NCBI GenBank assembly: GCA_903834765.1 | Contig: CAILKE010000055.1 | Span: 1-64,000 of the forward strand | Direction of reading: 5' to 3' | Origin: an uncultured Bacteroidota bacterium | GTDB taxonomy: Bacteria; Bacteroidota; Bacteroidia; B-17B0; Aurantibacillaceae | Length of the DNA: 64,000 nucleotides | Part shown: positions 45,138-53,173 of the stretch, piece after piece | How positions within the stretch are numbered: the stretch's first letter is position 1 | Layout: each line of letters begins with the position of its first letter | Translations under genes and position numbers: made by a program | Notes under the pieces: model-generated | Told to the model about the DNA's origin: nothing | Databases searched by the model: none | Seen by the model: only the letters and a program-made list of their open reading frames with translations

Positions 45138-46781
45138 ATGCAAGTACTTCTGACGACACTTAACGCCAAATACATTCACACTAATTTAGCTATTAGGTTG
45201 TTATATCAATTGAACAAAAATTTTGAAGGGCTCGCTTGGAAAGAATTTACGATTAAAGAAGATAAAGACGACATTGCATCTCAGTGTGCCAAATACGATG
45301 TCGTTACATTTAGCTGTTATATTTGGAATATTACGGAAACACTTGAAGTGGCTAAAAAAATAAAAGCCTTAAATCCAAACGCCTCTATTTTGTTAGGCGG
45401 ACCAGAAGTAAGTTATGATTGGAGTGAGATTATCGCTTTGCCATATATTGATTTTATTATTGTTGGTGAAGGTGAAACGCCATTTAATGAATTTATACAT
45501 GCTTATCCAAATATAGAACAAGTTCAAAGTTTGGTGCGTAAAGTTGATGGGAAAGTCATCGAAAGCAAATCGGCTCCGATGTTTGATTTGAAAAACTATG
45601 AGCATATTATGCCTTATAGCGATGATGTTGAAGCTGATTTATATAATAAAGTATTATACATCGAAACATCACGTGGATGTCCCTATAAATGCGGATTTTG
45701 TTTAGCGAGTTTAGATAATAAAGTACGCTATTTGCCCGATTCTCATATTAAAGCAACGTTGCTACATATGATGGAACACGGGCGTGTTATCAAGTTTTTG
45801 GATAGAACCTTTAATATCAAAAAAGATTTTACACTTGATATTTTCAAATTTATTTTAGCAAACCATAAACCGCAAAATGTTTTTCAGTTTGAGATTACTG
45901 CAGATATTTTGCATCCTGATATCATTCAGTTTATACACGATAATGTTCCTAACGGCTTATTTCGTTTTGAAATAGGGATACAAACCGTTAATCAAAAAGC
46001 GAATTTAGAAGTACAACGCAAACAAAATTTTGAAAAGACAAAAAGTATCATTCAACAATTAGACTATAAAGTTGAAATGCACTTAGATTTAATCGTAGGT
46101 ATGGCGCTTGATTACTGGGAAGATATTAAATATAGTTTTGAAGAAGTATTTCAACTGTTCGCTCCCGAAATGCAATTAGGTTTCTTGAAATTTTTGAAAG
46201 GTACTCCAGTAAGAGATACTTATAAGGAGCATGAATTTGTATTTGATCCCATGCCTCCTTATCAAATTATTGAAAGTAAGTATTTAACGAAAGTGCAATT
46301 AGAACAGATTGTGAAATTAGAGCATGCGTTGGAAATATACTGGAATAGCCATAAGGCGATGAATACTTTAAAATATGTAACTGCTCATTATAGTATTTTT
46401 GATTTCTTGTTAGGATTAGGAACTTATTTTGGAACACAAAAAGAGTATCATAAATATTCCTTAACAGATGTATTTGATATCATCACTCAATATACAGAAA
46501 TAAATCATCCAACGGATTTGATTTTGAAAGAATTAATAGCAGTGGATTATTATTTACATTTTAAAGTGAAGCCTAAAACCTTGTTTTTGGAGGAAGTTGA
46601 ACACGTTGAAAAAATAGAACTTATCAATACCTTGAAACTAAACCATCATAAGTATCGTTTTATTGCGTTGCCTTTAAACTTTAATTATAAAACATTTTCT
46701 CACTCTAATACTATTGAGAAAGGCGCTCATAACTTGATCATACAGTATAATGGAACAACTAAAGCTGTGGTAGTTGATTAA
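45138..46781 (+). CDS. B12-binding-domain radical SAM protein (DUF4080 type)
   Basis: The product has 547 residues. An N-terminal B12-binding-like Rossmann domain (about 1-130, with LGGPEVSYDW and IIVGEGETPF) precedes a radical SAM domain with the cluster motif CPYKCGFC (Cys181, Cys185, Cys188). A C-terminal DUF4080 region (about 360-547) follows. The typical cobalamin motif DxHxxG is absent, so cobalamin use is uncertain. The reaction is unknown; related proteins include tRNA and natural-product modifying enzymes. It is divergent from the glycosyltransferase and stops only 6 bp from the convergent ABC ATPase. Confidence 0.87.
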   Translation: MQVLLTTLNAKYIHTNLAIRLLYQLNKNFEGLAWKEFTIKEDKDDIASQCAKYDVVTFSCYIWNITETLEVAKKIKALNPNASILLGGPEVSYDWSEIIALPYIDFIIVGEGETPFNEFIHAYPNIEQVQSLVRKVDGKVIESKSAPMFDLKNYEHIMPYSDDVEADLYNKVLYIETSRGCPYKCGFCLASLDNKVRYLPDSHIKATLLHMMEHGRVIKFLDRTFNIKKDFTLDIFKFILANHKPQNVFQFEITADILHPDIIQFIHDNVPNGLFRFEIGIQTVNQKANLEVQRKQNFEKTKSIIQQLDYKVEMHLDLIVGMALDYWEDIKYSFEEVFQLFAPEMQLGFLKFLKGTPVRDTYKEHEFVFDPMPPYQIIESKYLTKVQLEQIVKLEHALEIYWNSHKAMNTLKYVTAHYSIFDFLLGLGTYFGTQKEYHKYSLTDVFDIITQYTEINHPTDLILKELIAVDYYLHFKVKPKTLFLEEVEHVEKIELINTLKLNHHKYRFIALPLNFNYKTFSHSNTIEKGAHNLIIQYNGTTKAVVVD

Positions 46782-46787
46782 TGTTAA

Positions 46788-47513
46788 TTACTGAATTTCT
46801 TCCATTCGCTTTTTATAGGTAGTGATATTAGCGTTTTGTGTATCCGATTCAACTAAACCATCCTTTAAACGAACGATGCGATGCGCATGTAATGCAATGT
46901 CTTCTTCGTGTGTTACTAAAATAATTGTGTTTCCATTTTTATGAATTTCTTCAAACAAACCCATAATTTCAATTGAAGTTTTACTATCTAAATTCCCAGT
47001 TGGTTCATCGGCTAATATAATGGCTGGATTGTTTACTAAAGCACGAGCAATTGCTACACGCTGGCGCTGCCCACCAGATAACTCATTTGGCTTATGGCTC
47101 ATGCGATTACCTAAACCAACTTGTTCCAACACTTTCTTTGCCATTTCTTCACGTTGAGGTTTTGCAATACCTGAATATACTAAGGGCAACATCACATTTT
47201 CTAGAGTAGTAGAGCGAGGTAATAAATTAAATGTTTGAAATACAAAACCAATTTGTTTGTTACGCACTTCTGCTAATTCATTATCACTCATTTTAGCAAC
47301 AGCTAATCCATTCAGCGTATAATCCCCGTCAGTAGGCGAATCAAGGCAACCAAGCATATTCATAAGAGTTGATTTTCCGCTTCCGCTAGGTCCCATCAAG
47401 GCTACGTATTCGTTTTTGAATATGTTTAAACTCACACCGCTTAAGGCATGAATTTCTTCTAACCCAATTTTATATTCTTTTTTTATACCACTTAATTCGA
47501 TTATTGCTTGCAT
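46788..47513 (-). CDS. ABC transporter ATP-binding protein (LolD/MacB type)
   Basis: The product has 241 residues. The Walker A motif GPSGSGKST is at 41-49, the Q-loop VFQTFNLL at 91-98, signature [15 protein letters not shown] at 145-159, and Walker [13 protein letters not shown] at 165-176. The length and the sequence PTGNLD place it in the LolD/MacB/FtsE group, which powers lipoprotein release, drug export or envelope remodelling with an FtsX-like permease. No permease gene is adjacent, so the partner is elsewhere. It is 114 bp downstream of the PrsW gene. Confidence 0.93.
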   Translation of the reverse strand: MQAIIELSGIKKEYKIGLEEIHALSGVSLNIFKNEYVALMGPSGSGKSTLMNMLGCLDSPTDGDYTLNGLAVAKMSDNELAEVRNKQIGFVFQTFNLLPRSTTLENVMLPLVYSGIAKPQREEMAKKVLEQVGLGNRMSHKPNELSGGQRQRVAIARALVNNPAIILADEPTGNLDSKTSIEIMGLFEEIHKNGNTIILVTHEEDIALHAHRIVRLKDGLVESDTQNANITTYKKRMEEIQ

Positions 47514-47627
47514 AACATAAAAATAACTCTTTTTTGAATTTATTTACTGGTATTTATTTTATTGGTTTTTATGAAGGATTAACGGAACTATTCGAAGTAT
47601 TGTTTTTTACTAACATATTTGATAAAA

Positions 47628-48986
47628 TTAAGCTTTGATATAAACCTCTTCAATAGGCTTTAATGACCGATATGAAAGTGTTTTATGTGCTTTATGAAAC
47701 GTAGCTGAATTATCGTAATACAGGAGCGTTGCTATTGGGAAATCGTTAGCTATCAAATGAGATGCTGTAGTTTTTGGTTTGAGTAAAAATATTTCTTTAG
47801 CTGTATGAGCATCATTTTGCACCTCCACTAAATATGTCACCACATCATTTTTTAAAAAATATTTTTTTAATACCCTAGCTTTTCTTTCTGTTTTGAGTAA
47901 AGAGATCTTCTTATCTAATGGACAGATATAAACAACTTTACCCATATATTGTATAAATCGAAATTCATATTCGTTCTCCCCTCTGATTTTTAAAGGCAAT
48001 ATTCCAAAGAAATTATAATCTTCATCATCATTTAATGTATAATAAATTGGGAATTGTATCTTGATTGGAAAATATTTTCGTTTATTTATTTTTAACCGAT
48101 TGATTCGCAAAGCCACTATTAGCAGTAAAACTCCTTCATTTAGGGTGTTAAAAAAAACGTCCTTTAAGGCAAATAAAATATCTTTATAATACCATGCATA
48201 TATAAACTCTAAAATTACTAAAGCAACATACCAAAATAATATTGGTTTATATAACCTTGTAGAACCGGCTACTTTTTGATAATTAAAAAATGGTGAAAAA
48301 TTAATAGCATTATTAAAAAATTGTATCCAAAAATTTATGCCTATCAAATATATAATAGATGCTAATAAAGGCGTGAAAATGCCTATAAATTGGTGCGTTA
48401 AAAATAAATCAAATAAGCCATGTGAAACAATAGCCACGCTTAATCCTAGAAAAGCATTTCCATATTTAGTACCAACTTTAAATATATTATAACTGTATAA
48501 GCCGTATACACAAATACTGGTATTAATTACATGTGTTAAACATGATATTAAAGTGCGCCCAGTTAGGACTTGAGATCCATAATTGTTGTAATAAATAAAA
48601 TTTTCTCTAACAGAAAAACCTAATGCTACCACTCCTGCAAATATTAAATAATCGATGGGTTCGCTAATATGTTTTTTTAATACATTAAAAACGATAACAA
48701 CGCCTAATAGTTTCGAAAACTCTTCGGTAACCCCTACGCCAAATATGGCAAATAGCATATCGTTTAAGGCGTTTCCATTAAAATTAAAGCCTAAAACTTC
48801 AAATCCATAATAAACCCATAATGTTATACTTGGGGTTAAATAACCTACAATTAATGCAAAACAAATATCAGCAATTCGCTCATGTTCAAATACATCAATT
48901 TTTTTTAAATAACTTAACCACAACATGGCACCTAAAATGGCACCAATTGTAGGAAAAATTAAATATATCGTGTGTGATGAAAACAT
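47628..48986 (-). CDS. PrsW-family intramembrane metalloprotease-like protein
   Basis: The 452-residue polytopic protein has about eight membrane helices in the first 320 residues. The PrsW motifs are visible: Glu88-Glu89-x-x-Lys92 (TEEFSKLL), GFSVRENF (Glu128, Asn129), His152 and the HGLFD motif (His189 to Asp193). The soluble C-terminal 140 residues (from about 310) are lineage-specific and beta-rich. PrsW of Bacillus cuts anti-sigma factor RsiW; here the substrate is unknown, and no sigma/anti-sigma pair is in the window. The gene follows dnaA, separated by a terminator. Confidence 0.82.
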   Translation of the reverse strand: MFSSHTIYLIFPTIGAILGAMLWLSYLKKIDVFEHERIADICFALIVGYLTPSITLWVYYGFEVLGFNFNGNALNDMLFAIFGVGVTEEFSKLLGVVIVFNVLKKHISEPIDYLIFAGVVALGFSVRENFIYYNNYGSQVLTGRTLISCLTHVINTSICVYGLYSYNIFKVGTKYGNAFLGLSVAIVSHGLFDLFLTHQFIGIFTPLLASIIYLIGINFWIQFFNNAINFSPFFNYQKVAGSTRLYKPILFWYVALVILEFIYAWYYKDILFALKDVFFNTLNEGVLLLIVALRINRLKINKRKYFPIKIQFPIYYTLNDDEDYNFFGILPLKIRGENEYEFRFIQYMGKVVYICPLDKKISLLKTERKARVLKKYFLKNDVVTYLVEVQNDAHTAKEIFLLKPKTTASHLIANDFPIATLLYYDNSATFHKAHKTLSYRSLKPIEEVYIKA

Positions 48987-49002
48987 CCATTTTAAATAAA
49001 AA

Positions 49003-49029
49003 AAAATCCTTTCCGATAATAGAAAGGAT
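49003..49029 (-). terminator. dnaA terminator
   Basis: ATCCTTTC (49006-49013) pairs with GAAAGGAT (49022-49029). On the minus strand the stem is followed by a run of A's complement (T-rich) at 48998-49006. It lies 24 bp beyond the dnaA stop. Confidence 0.85.
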
Positions 49030-49052
49030 TTTTAAGAAAACTATTTTTTTAA

Positions 49053-50483
49053 TTAGTTATTGATACTAATCTTTTTATCTAATTCTTCAATGTATGCTTT
49101 AAAACGTTTATCAGTATCCATTAAATTATTTACTGTACGACAAGCATGCAATACAGTTGCGTGATCTTTACCGCCGCAATGCATCCCAATTGTAGCTAAA
49201 GATGATTTAGTCATGCATTTTGCAAAATACATAGCAATTTGACGGGCTTGAACTACTTCACGCTTGCGTGTTTTTGATTTCATTAAATCAATATTTAAAT
49301 CAAAATAATCGCAAACTACTTTTTGGATATAATCAATAGATACTTCGCGAGCAGTTGATTTAACAAACTTGTCAATCATTTGCTTAGCTAATTCTAAAGT
49401 AATTACTTTTTTGTTTAATGAAGATTGAGCTAATAACGAAATTAAAGCACCTTCTAGTTCACGTACGTTAGACGTAATGCTATACGCTAAGTATTCACAA
49501 ACTTCTTTAGGTAATTGAATACCTTCATTATAAACTTTTTTCTCTAAAATTGCAATACGAGTTTCTAAGCCTGGAGTTTGTAAATCAGCACTTAAGCCCC
49601 ATTTGAAACGTGATAATAATCGTTGTTCAATCCCTTGCATTTCTACAGGAGCTCTATCAGCTGTTAAGATAATTTGTTTACCTAATTGGTGTAAATGATT
49701 GAAGATGTGGAAAAATACATCTTGTGTTTTCTCTTTTCCAGCTAAATATTGAATATCATCAATAATTAACGTATCAATCATTTGGTAAAAATGAACGAAA
49801 TCGTTTTGGTTATTGTTTTTAATTGAATCAATAAATTGAGCAATGAATTTTTCTGACTGAACATATAGAACAGTTTTATTTGGGAAATTCTTTTTAATAT
49901 CAATACCAATAGCTTGAGCTAAGTGAGTTTTACCTAATCCAACACCACCATATAATAATAAGGGGTTAAAAGCAGTCCCTCCTGGTTTTTGAGATACTGC
50001 ATAGCCGGCTGAACGAGCTAAGCGGTTACAATCACCTTCTACAAAATTATCAAAACAATAATTTGGATTTAATTGAGATTCAACAGAAACTTTTTTAAGA
50101 CCTGGTATAATAAATGGATTTCTGATCGAGCCACTATCTATTGGCATCGATACGGGATTATTTCTAAGATTAGTATTAATGTTAGGAACTTTAAGCATTA
50201 CTGCTTTTTCAGATTTACCTGTACCATTATCCATAACGATACTATATTCAATGCGACCTTCTGCTCCAAGCTCTTTACGAATAACTTTTTTAATGATGGT
50301 AATATAGTGTTCTTCTAACCATTCATAAAAAAATTGGGAAGGAACCTGAATGTTTAATACATCGTCTTGAATTTTAATTGCTTTAATTGGTTCAAACCAA
50401 GTTGCAAAGTTTTGAGGGCTTACATTATCTTGAATTATTTTTAGGCAATTCTTCCACACGGTTTCTGCTGTTTTTTCCTTCAT
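49053..50483 (-). CDS. dnaA: chromosomal replication initiator DnaA
   Basis: The product has 476 residues. Domain I (about 1-85) has the helicase-loading pattern ENTVWKNCLK-type N-terminus (AETVWKNCLKIIQDN). The AAA+ domain has Walker A GGVGLGKT at 179-186 and Walker B DTLIIDDIQYL near 242-243. Domain IV has the DNA-binding signature GGKDHATVLHACRTVNNL close to the C-terminus. It recognises TTATNCACA boxes at the origin. It is a single-gene unit with a terminator; the 140-bp upstream region shows no cluster of DnaA boxes. The DnaA-box-like array 14 kb away at 34441 is therefore of interest. Confidence 0.98.
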   Translation of the reverse strand: MKEKTAETVWKNCLKIIQDNVSPQNFATWFEPIKAIKIQDDVLNIQVPSQFFYEWLEEHYITIIKKVIRKELGAEGRIEYSIVMDNGTGKSEKAVMLKVPNINTNLRNNPVSMPIDSGSIRNPFIIPGLKKVSVESQLNPNYCFDNFVEGDCNRLARSAGYAVSQKPGGTAFNPLLLYGGVGLGKTHLAQAIGIDIKKNFPNKTVLYVQSEKFIAQFIDSIKNNNQNDFVHFYQMIDTLIIDDIQYLAGKEKTQDVFFHIFNHLHQLGKQIILTADRAPVEMQGIEQRLLSRFKWGLSADLQTPGLETRIAILEKKVYNEGIQLPKEVCEYLAYSITSNVRELEGALISLLAQSSLNKKVITLELAKQMIDKFVKSTAREVSIDYIQKVVCDYFDLNIDLMKSKTRKREVVQARQIAMYFAKCMTKSSLATIGMHCGGKDHATVLHACRTVNNLMDTDKRFKAYIEELDKKISINN

Positions 50484-50623
50484 AGTAATAAAAAAGTTTT
50501 AAAGTATATAGTGTTAAGTGTTATGAACAAGTTCTAGTTTGTAAATATATACTGATAATTCAATCTCGCAACAAAAAAAAACAAAAAATAATTTCAAAAA
50601 ATTTTCGTTTTGGACTTGTTTTT

Positions 50624-51556
50624 TTAAATTTTTCTGTTATTTGAATTATGTGAGATTTTTTTCTTATTATAAGAAAAATACAGGTCTAATTTACCTAACC
50701 ATATACCAGCCCATCCAACTTGAGTAACATAAATCTCTTTTCCGGCTTTATTAGACAATTTGAGAGGATGTTCTAAAAATGAATGTGTATGTCCACCTAT
50801 GATTAAATCAATGTTTTCAGTTAAGGGCGCCATAGACGAATCACTTATTTTTTTTTCTTCATATTTAAATCCTAAATGTGATAATGCAATAATGTAATCA
50901 CAGCCCAAATCATTTTTTAATAACTTAGCTGTTGAGTTAGTTATTCCCAAAGGATCTTGGTAGACGGTATTTTTATACATTTTTTTATCGACTAAGCCTT
51001 GTAATTCTATGCCATATCCTAAGACGCCAATTTTAATTCCGTTTTTTATAAAAATTTTATAAGGGAGAATTTTATCGTGTAAACAGGTATCCGAAAAATT
51101 ATAATTACAATTAATAAATGAAAAATTGGCATGAGACATTTGTTTCTCAATGTTTTCAATTCCTAAATCAAAATCATGATTACCAAGCGTTGTTGCGTCA
51201 TATTGCATTAAGCTCATTAATTTATATTCTAGTTCGCCATGGTATAAATTAAAGTAAGGTGTGCCTTGAAAAATATCTCCCGCATCTAACAATAAAATAT
51301 TATCATTCTCTTTTTTTATACTATCAATAACTGCTGCTCGTCTTGCAAAACCGCCCATGTTGGCAAATTTTGGGTCATTAGTTGGAAATGGTTCTATGCG
51401 ACTATGCAAATCATTGGTGTATAAAATTGTAAGATGTGATATATCTTTACTTTTTAATACTTCTTTGGATAATGCAGGAAAACCAGTTAATACAGCTGAT
51501 GTACCTACAAAATATTTTAAAAAATCGCGTCTATTTTGATAATTGAATTCTGCCAT
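50624..51556 (-). CDS. metallophosphatase half of a split 5'-nucleotidase, Tat-type signal
   Basis: The product has 310 residues. The N-terminal signal has a twin-arginine pattern (NRRDFLKYFVG, Arg9-Arg10), so export of a folded, metal-loaded enzyme is likely. The calcineurin-like metallophosphatase motifs are complete: LYTNDLHSR (Asp49, His51), LLDAGDIFQG, TLGNHDFD, ALSHLG and GGHTHSF. The substrate-binding C-terminal domain of UshA-type nucleotidases is missing here and is encoded by the overlapping upstream gene. The pair probably hydrolyses nucleotides in the periplasm. The start lies within the end of that gene (26 bp overlap). Confidence 0.9.
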   Translation of the reverse strand: MAEFNYQNRRDFLKYFVGTSAVLTGFPALSKEVLKSKDISHLTILYTNDLHSRIEPFPTNDPKFANMGGFARRAAVIDSIKKENDNILLLDAGDIFQGTPYFNLYHGELEYKLMSLMQYDATTLGNHDFDLGIENIEKQMSHANFSFINCNYNFSDTCLHDKILPYKIFIKNGIKIGVLGYGIELQGLVDKKMYKNTVYQDPLGITNSTAKLLKNDLGCDYIIALSHLGFKYEEKKISDSSMAPLTENIDLIIGGHTHSFLEHPLKLSNKAGKEIYVTQVGWAGIWLGKLDLYFSYNKKKISHNSNNRKI

Positions 51557-52286
51557 CTAAAGTTGGTTTTAAAGTTTTTCCTTGTTGAGTTATGTCTTTG
51601 CAATAATTAATAATCACATCTCTTAATAGAGCATTCATTACTTTTCTTTCTTTTGCATTTTTAAAAAAGGTATAGTTATCTCCTCCATTAGCAAGGTAAT
51701 CAGAAGTAACTATCCAATAGTCTTTTGTTTCGTCAAATGATTTTCCTTTAATAATAACATTGGATGCCATTGTTTTATTAATCACTAAAGTCATCCCTCC
51801 TATTGGAATTCCACCTTTTTCAGCAATTTTATTAAGCATGTCTTTTACTTGACTACCACTTAATTTTAAAATCACTAATTCATTATCAAAAGGCATTAAC
51901 TCAAAAACATTTCCCACGGTTATGTTTCCTTTTGGCAATGCATTTCTTAACCCACCTTTGTTAAATACAGCAATATCAACCAATGCAGAATCTGCGCCTA
52001 ATAGTTTTTTTGTTTCAAATAATACAGCATCACAAAAAAAGTTCCCTAATGTGCTTTCTACATCAGCTTTCAAAAATGCGTCTTCGCTTCGCGCAATTAC
52101 AGTTTTCATTTTTTCATCTTGTAATTTTTTATAAGGCGAAATAGTATTATAAATTGTACTATCCACTTTATTTTCGTTAACAATAATATGAGTTTCAGAA
52201 ATATTTGTAACCAGCGTTTTTTGCTGACATGCATATAAACTAATAAGTGCTGAAAAAAAGAATATTTTTATTTTATAAGTAATCAT
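51531..52286 (-). CDS. 5'-nucleotidase C-terminal (nucleotide-binding) domain, lipoprotein
   Basis: The product has 251 residues. The lipobox is ISLYAC (Cys20). The mature part matches the 5_nucleotid_C domain: ESTLGNFFCDAVLFETK, FNKGGLRNALPKGNITVGNVFELMPFDNELVILKLSG, and VTSDYLANGGDNYTFF with the nucleotide-stacking aromatic region. It has no catalytic metal site. Its 3' end overlaps the metallophosphatase gene, and the order (C-domain first) is reversed relative to the single-chain enzyme. The lipid anchor would hold the substrate domain at a membrane, with the phosphatase half associating with it. Confidence 0.87.
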   Translation of the reverse strand: MITYKIKIFFFSALISLYACQQKTLVTNISETHIIVNENKVDSTIYNTISPYKKLQDEKMKTVIARSEDAFLKADVESTLGNFFCDAVLFETKKLLGADSALVDIAVFNKGGLRNALPKGNITVGNVFELMPFDNELVILKLSGSQVKDMLNKIAEKGGIPIGGMTLVINKTMASNVIIKGKSFDETKDYWIVTSDYLANGGDNYTFFKNAKERKVMNALLRDVIINYCKDITQQGKTLKPTLDGRIQLSK

Positions 52287-52330
52287 ATAGAAAAGTAAAT
52301 TAGATGTCTTAAATATAATATATTATTTGT

Positions 52331-52741
52331 ATGATTAAAACAGAAACAACATTAAGAGTTCGTTACGGAGAAACAGACCAAATGGGCTATGTATATTATG
52401 GGGTATATGCTCAATACTATGAAGTTGGTCGTGTTGAGGCGATGCGCAGTTTAGGTATTAGTTATAGAGATATGGAGGAAAGTGGCACATTAATGCCTGT
52501 TATTAATTTAACTATTAATTATAAAAAACCTGCTTTATATGACGACGAAGTTCGTGTAGTTACAACAGTTAAAGAAATACCAGGCGTACGTATTACGTTT
52601 CATTACGAATGTTTTAATCAAAAAAATGAATTGTTAAATAACGGCTCTGCTACCTTAGTGTTTGTGGATGGAGTTAAAAAGAAGCCAACTCTACCTCCCG
52701 ATTGGTTCATGGATGCGTTTGATAAACATTTTGAGATTTAG
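52331..52741 (+). CDS. acyl-CoA thioesterase (YbgC/FadM hotdog family)
   Basis: The 136-residue hotdog-fold protein has the family pattern RYGETDQMGYVYYGVYAQYYEVGRVEAMR. Asp16 is the catalytic Asp of the 4-hydroxybenzoyl-CoA-thioesterase-like group, and the rest of the fold is complete. It hydrolyses acyl-CoA thioesters; the chain length is not predictable. It is divergent from the split nucleotidase with a gap of 44 bp. Confidence 0.9.
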   Translation: MIKTETTLRVRYGETDQMGYVYYGVYAQYYEVGRVEAMRSLGISYRDMEESGTLMPVINLTINYKKPALYDDEVRVVTTVKEIPGVRITFHYECFNQKNELLNNGSATLVFVDGVKKKPTLPPDWFMDAFDKHFEI

Positions 52742-53173
52742 TTTTTCAACACAAATATTTATAGCAATAAAAGCTGCATGCTATCACGGATTAAAAATCC
52801 GCGACAACTTAAAATCCGCGTTATTTTTTTTTTAAAATAGTCGAAAATTAAAATCATTTTTTAATCATTTTAATCCGTGTTATCTGCGTTCTATTTTTTT
52901 TAATAATCACGCAATATACTTCCACGCCATTTGAATATCCTCTTTCTATTTTTTATTTATAAAAATTAAAATCATTTTGAGCATTTAAATTAATGCTTTT
53001 AAAAACAATTGAAATTAGTATAACATAAAAGCAAAACTTTGGCATCCACCTATATTAACAAACGATTCTGTTTAAATTCTGAATTAAATCTATTTTAATT
53101 AATTGTTATCATATTATTTGATTGCAACCTCGTAATCTTCTATATATTTACCATTTTTACCTGACAAAATTCA
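52742..53173. repeat. gene-free region with imperfect ATCCGCG/ATCTGCG elements
   Basis: The 432-bp region holds a hairpin CGGATT (52787-52792) / AATCCG (52796-52801). A second AATCCGCG (52813-52820) precedes a T run. AATCCGTGTTATCTGCG (52872-52888) precedes another T run. The similarity among the copies suggests a small dispersed element. A related piece, AATCTGCGCGGGATTATT, lies at 20685-20702, upstream of dapB. I see no gene here; the promoter of the barrel protein should lie near 53100. Confidence 0.5.

Noticed and set aside
50484-50623. oriC next to dnaA
   Set aside because: The region is AT-rich but shows no cluster of TTATNCACA boxes; only weak single resemblances are present.
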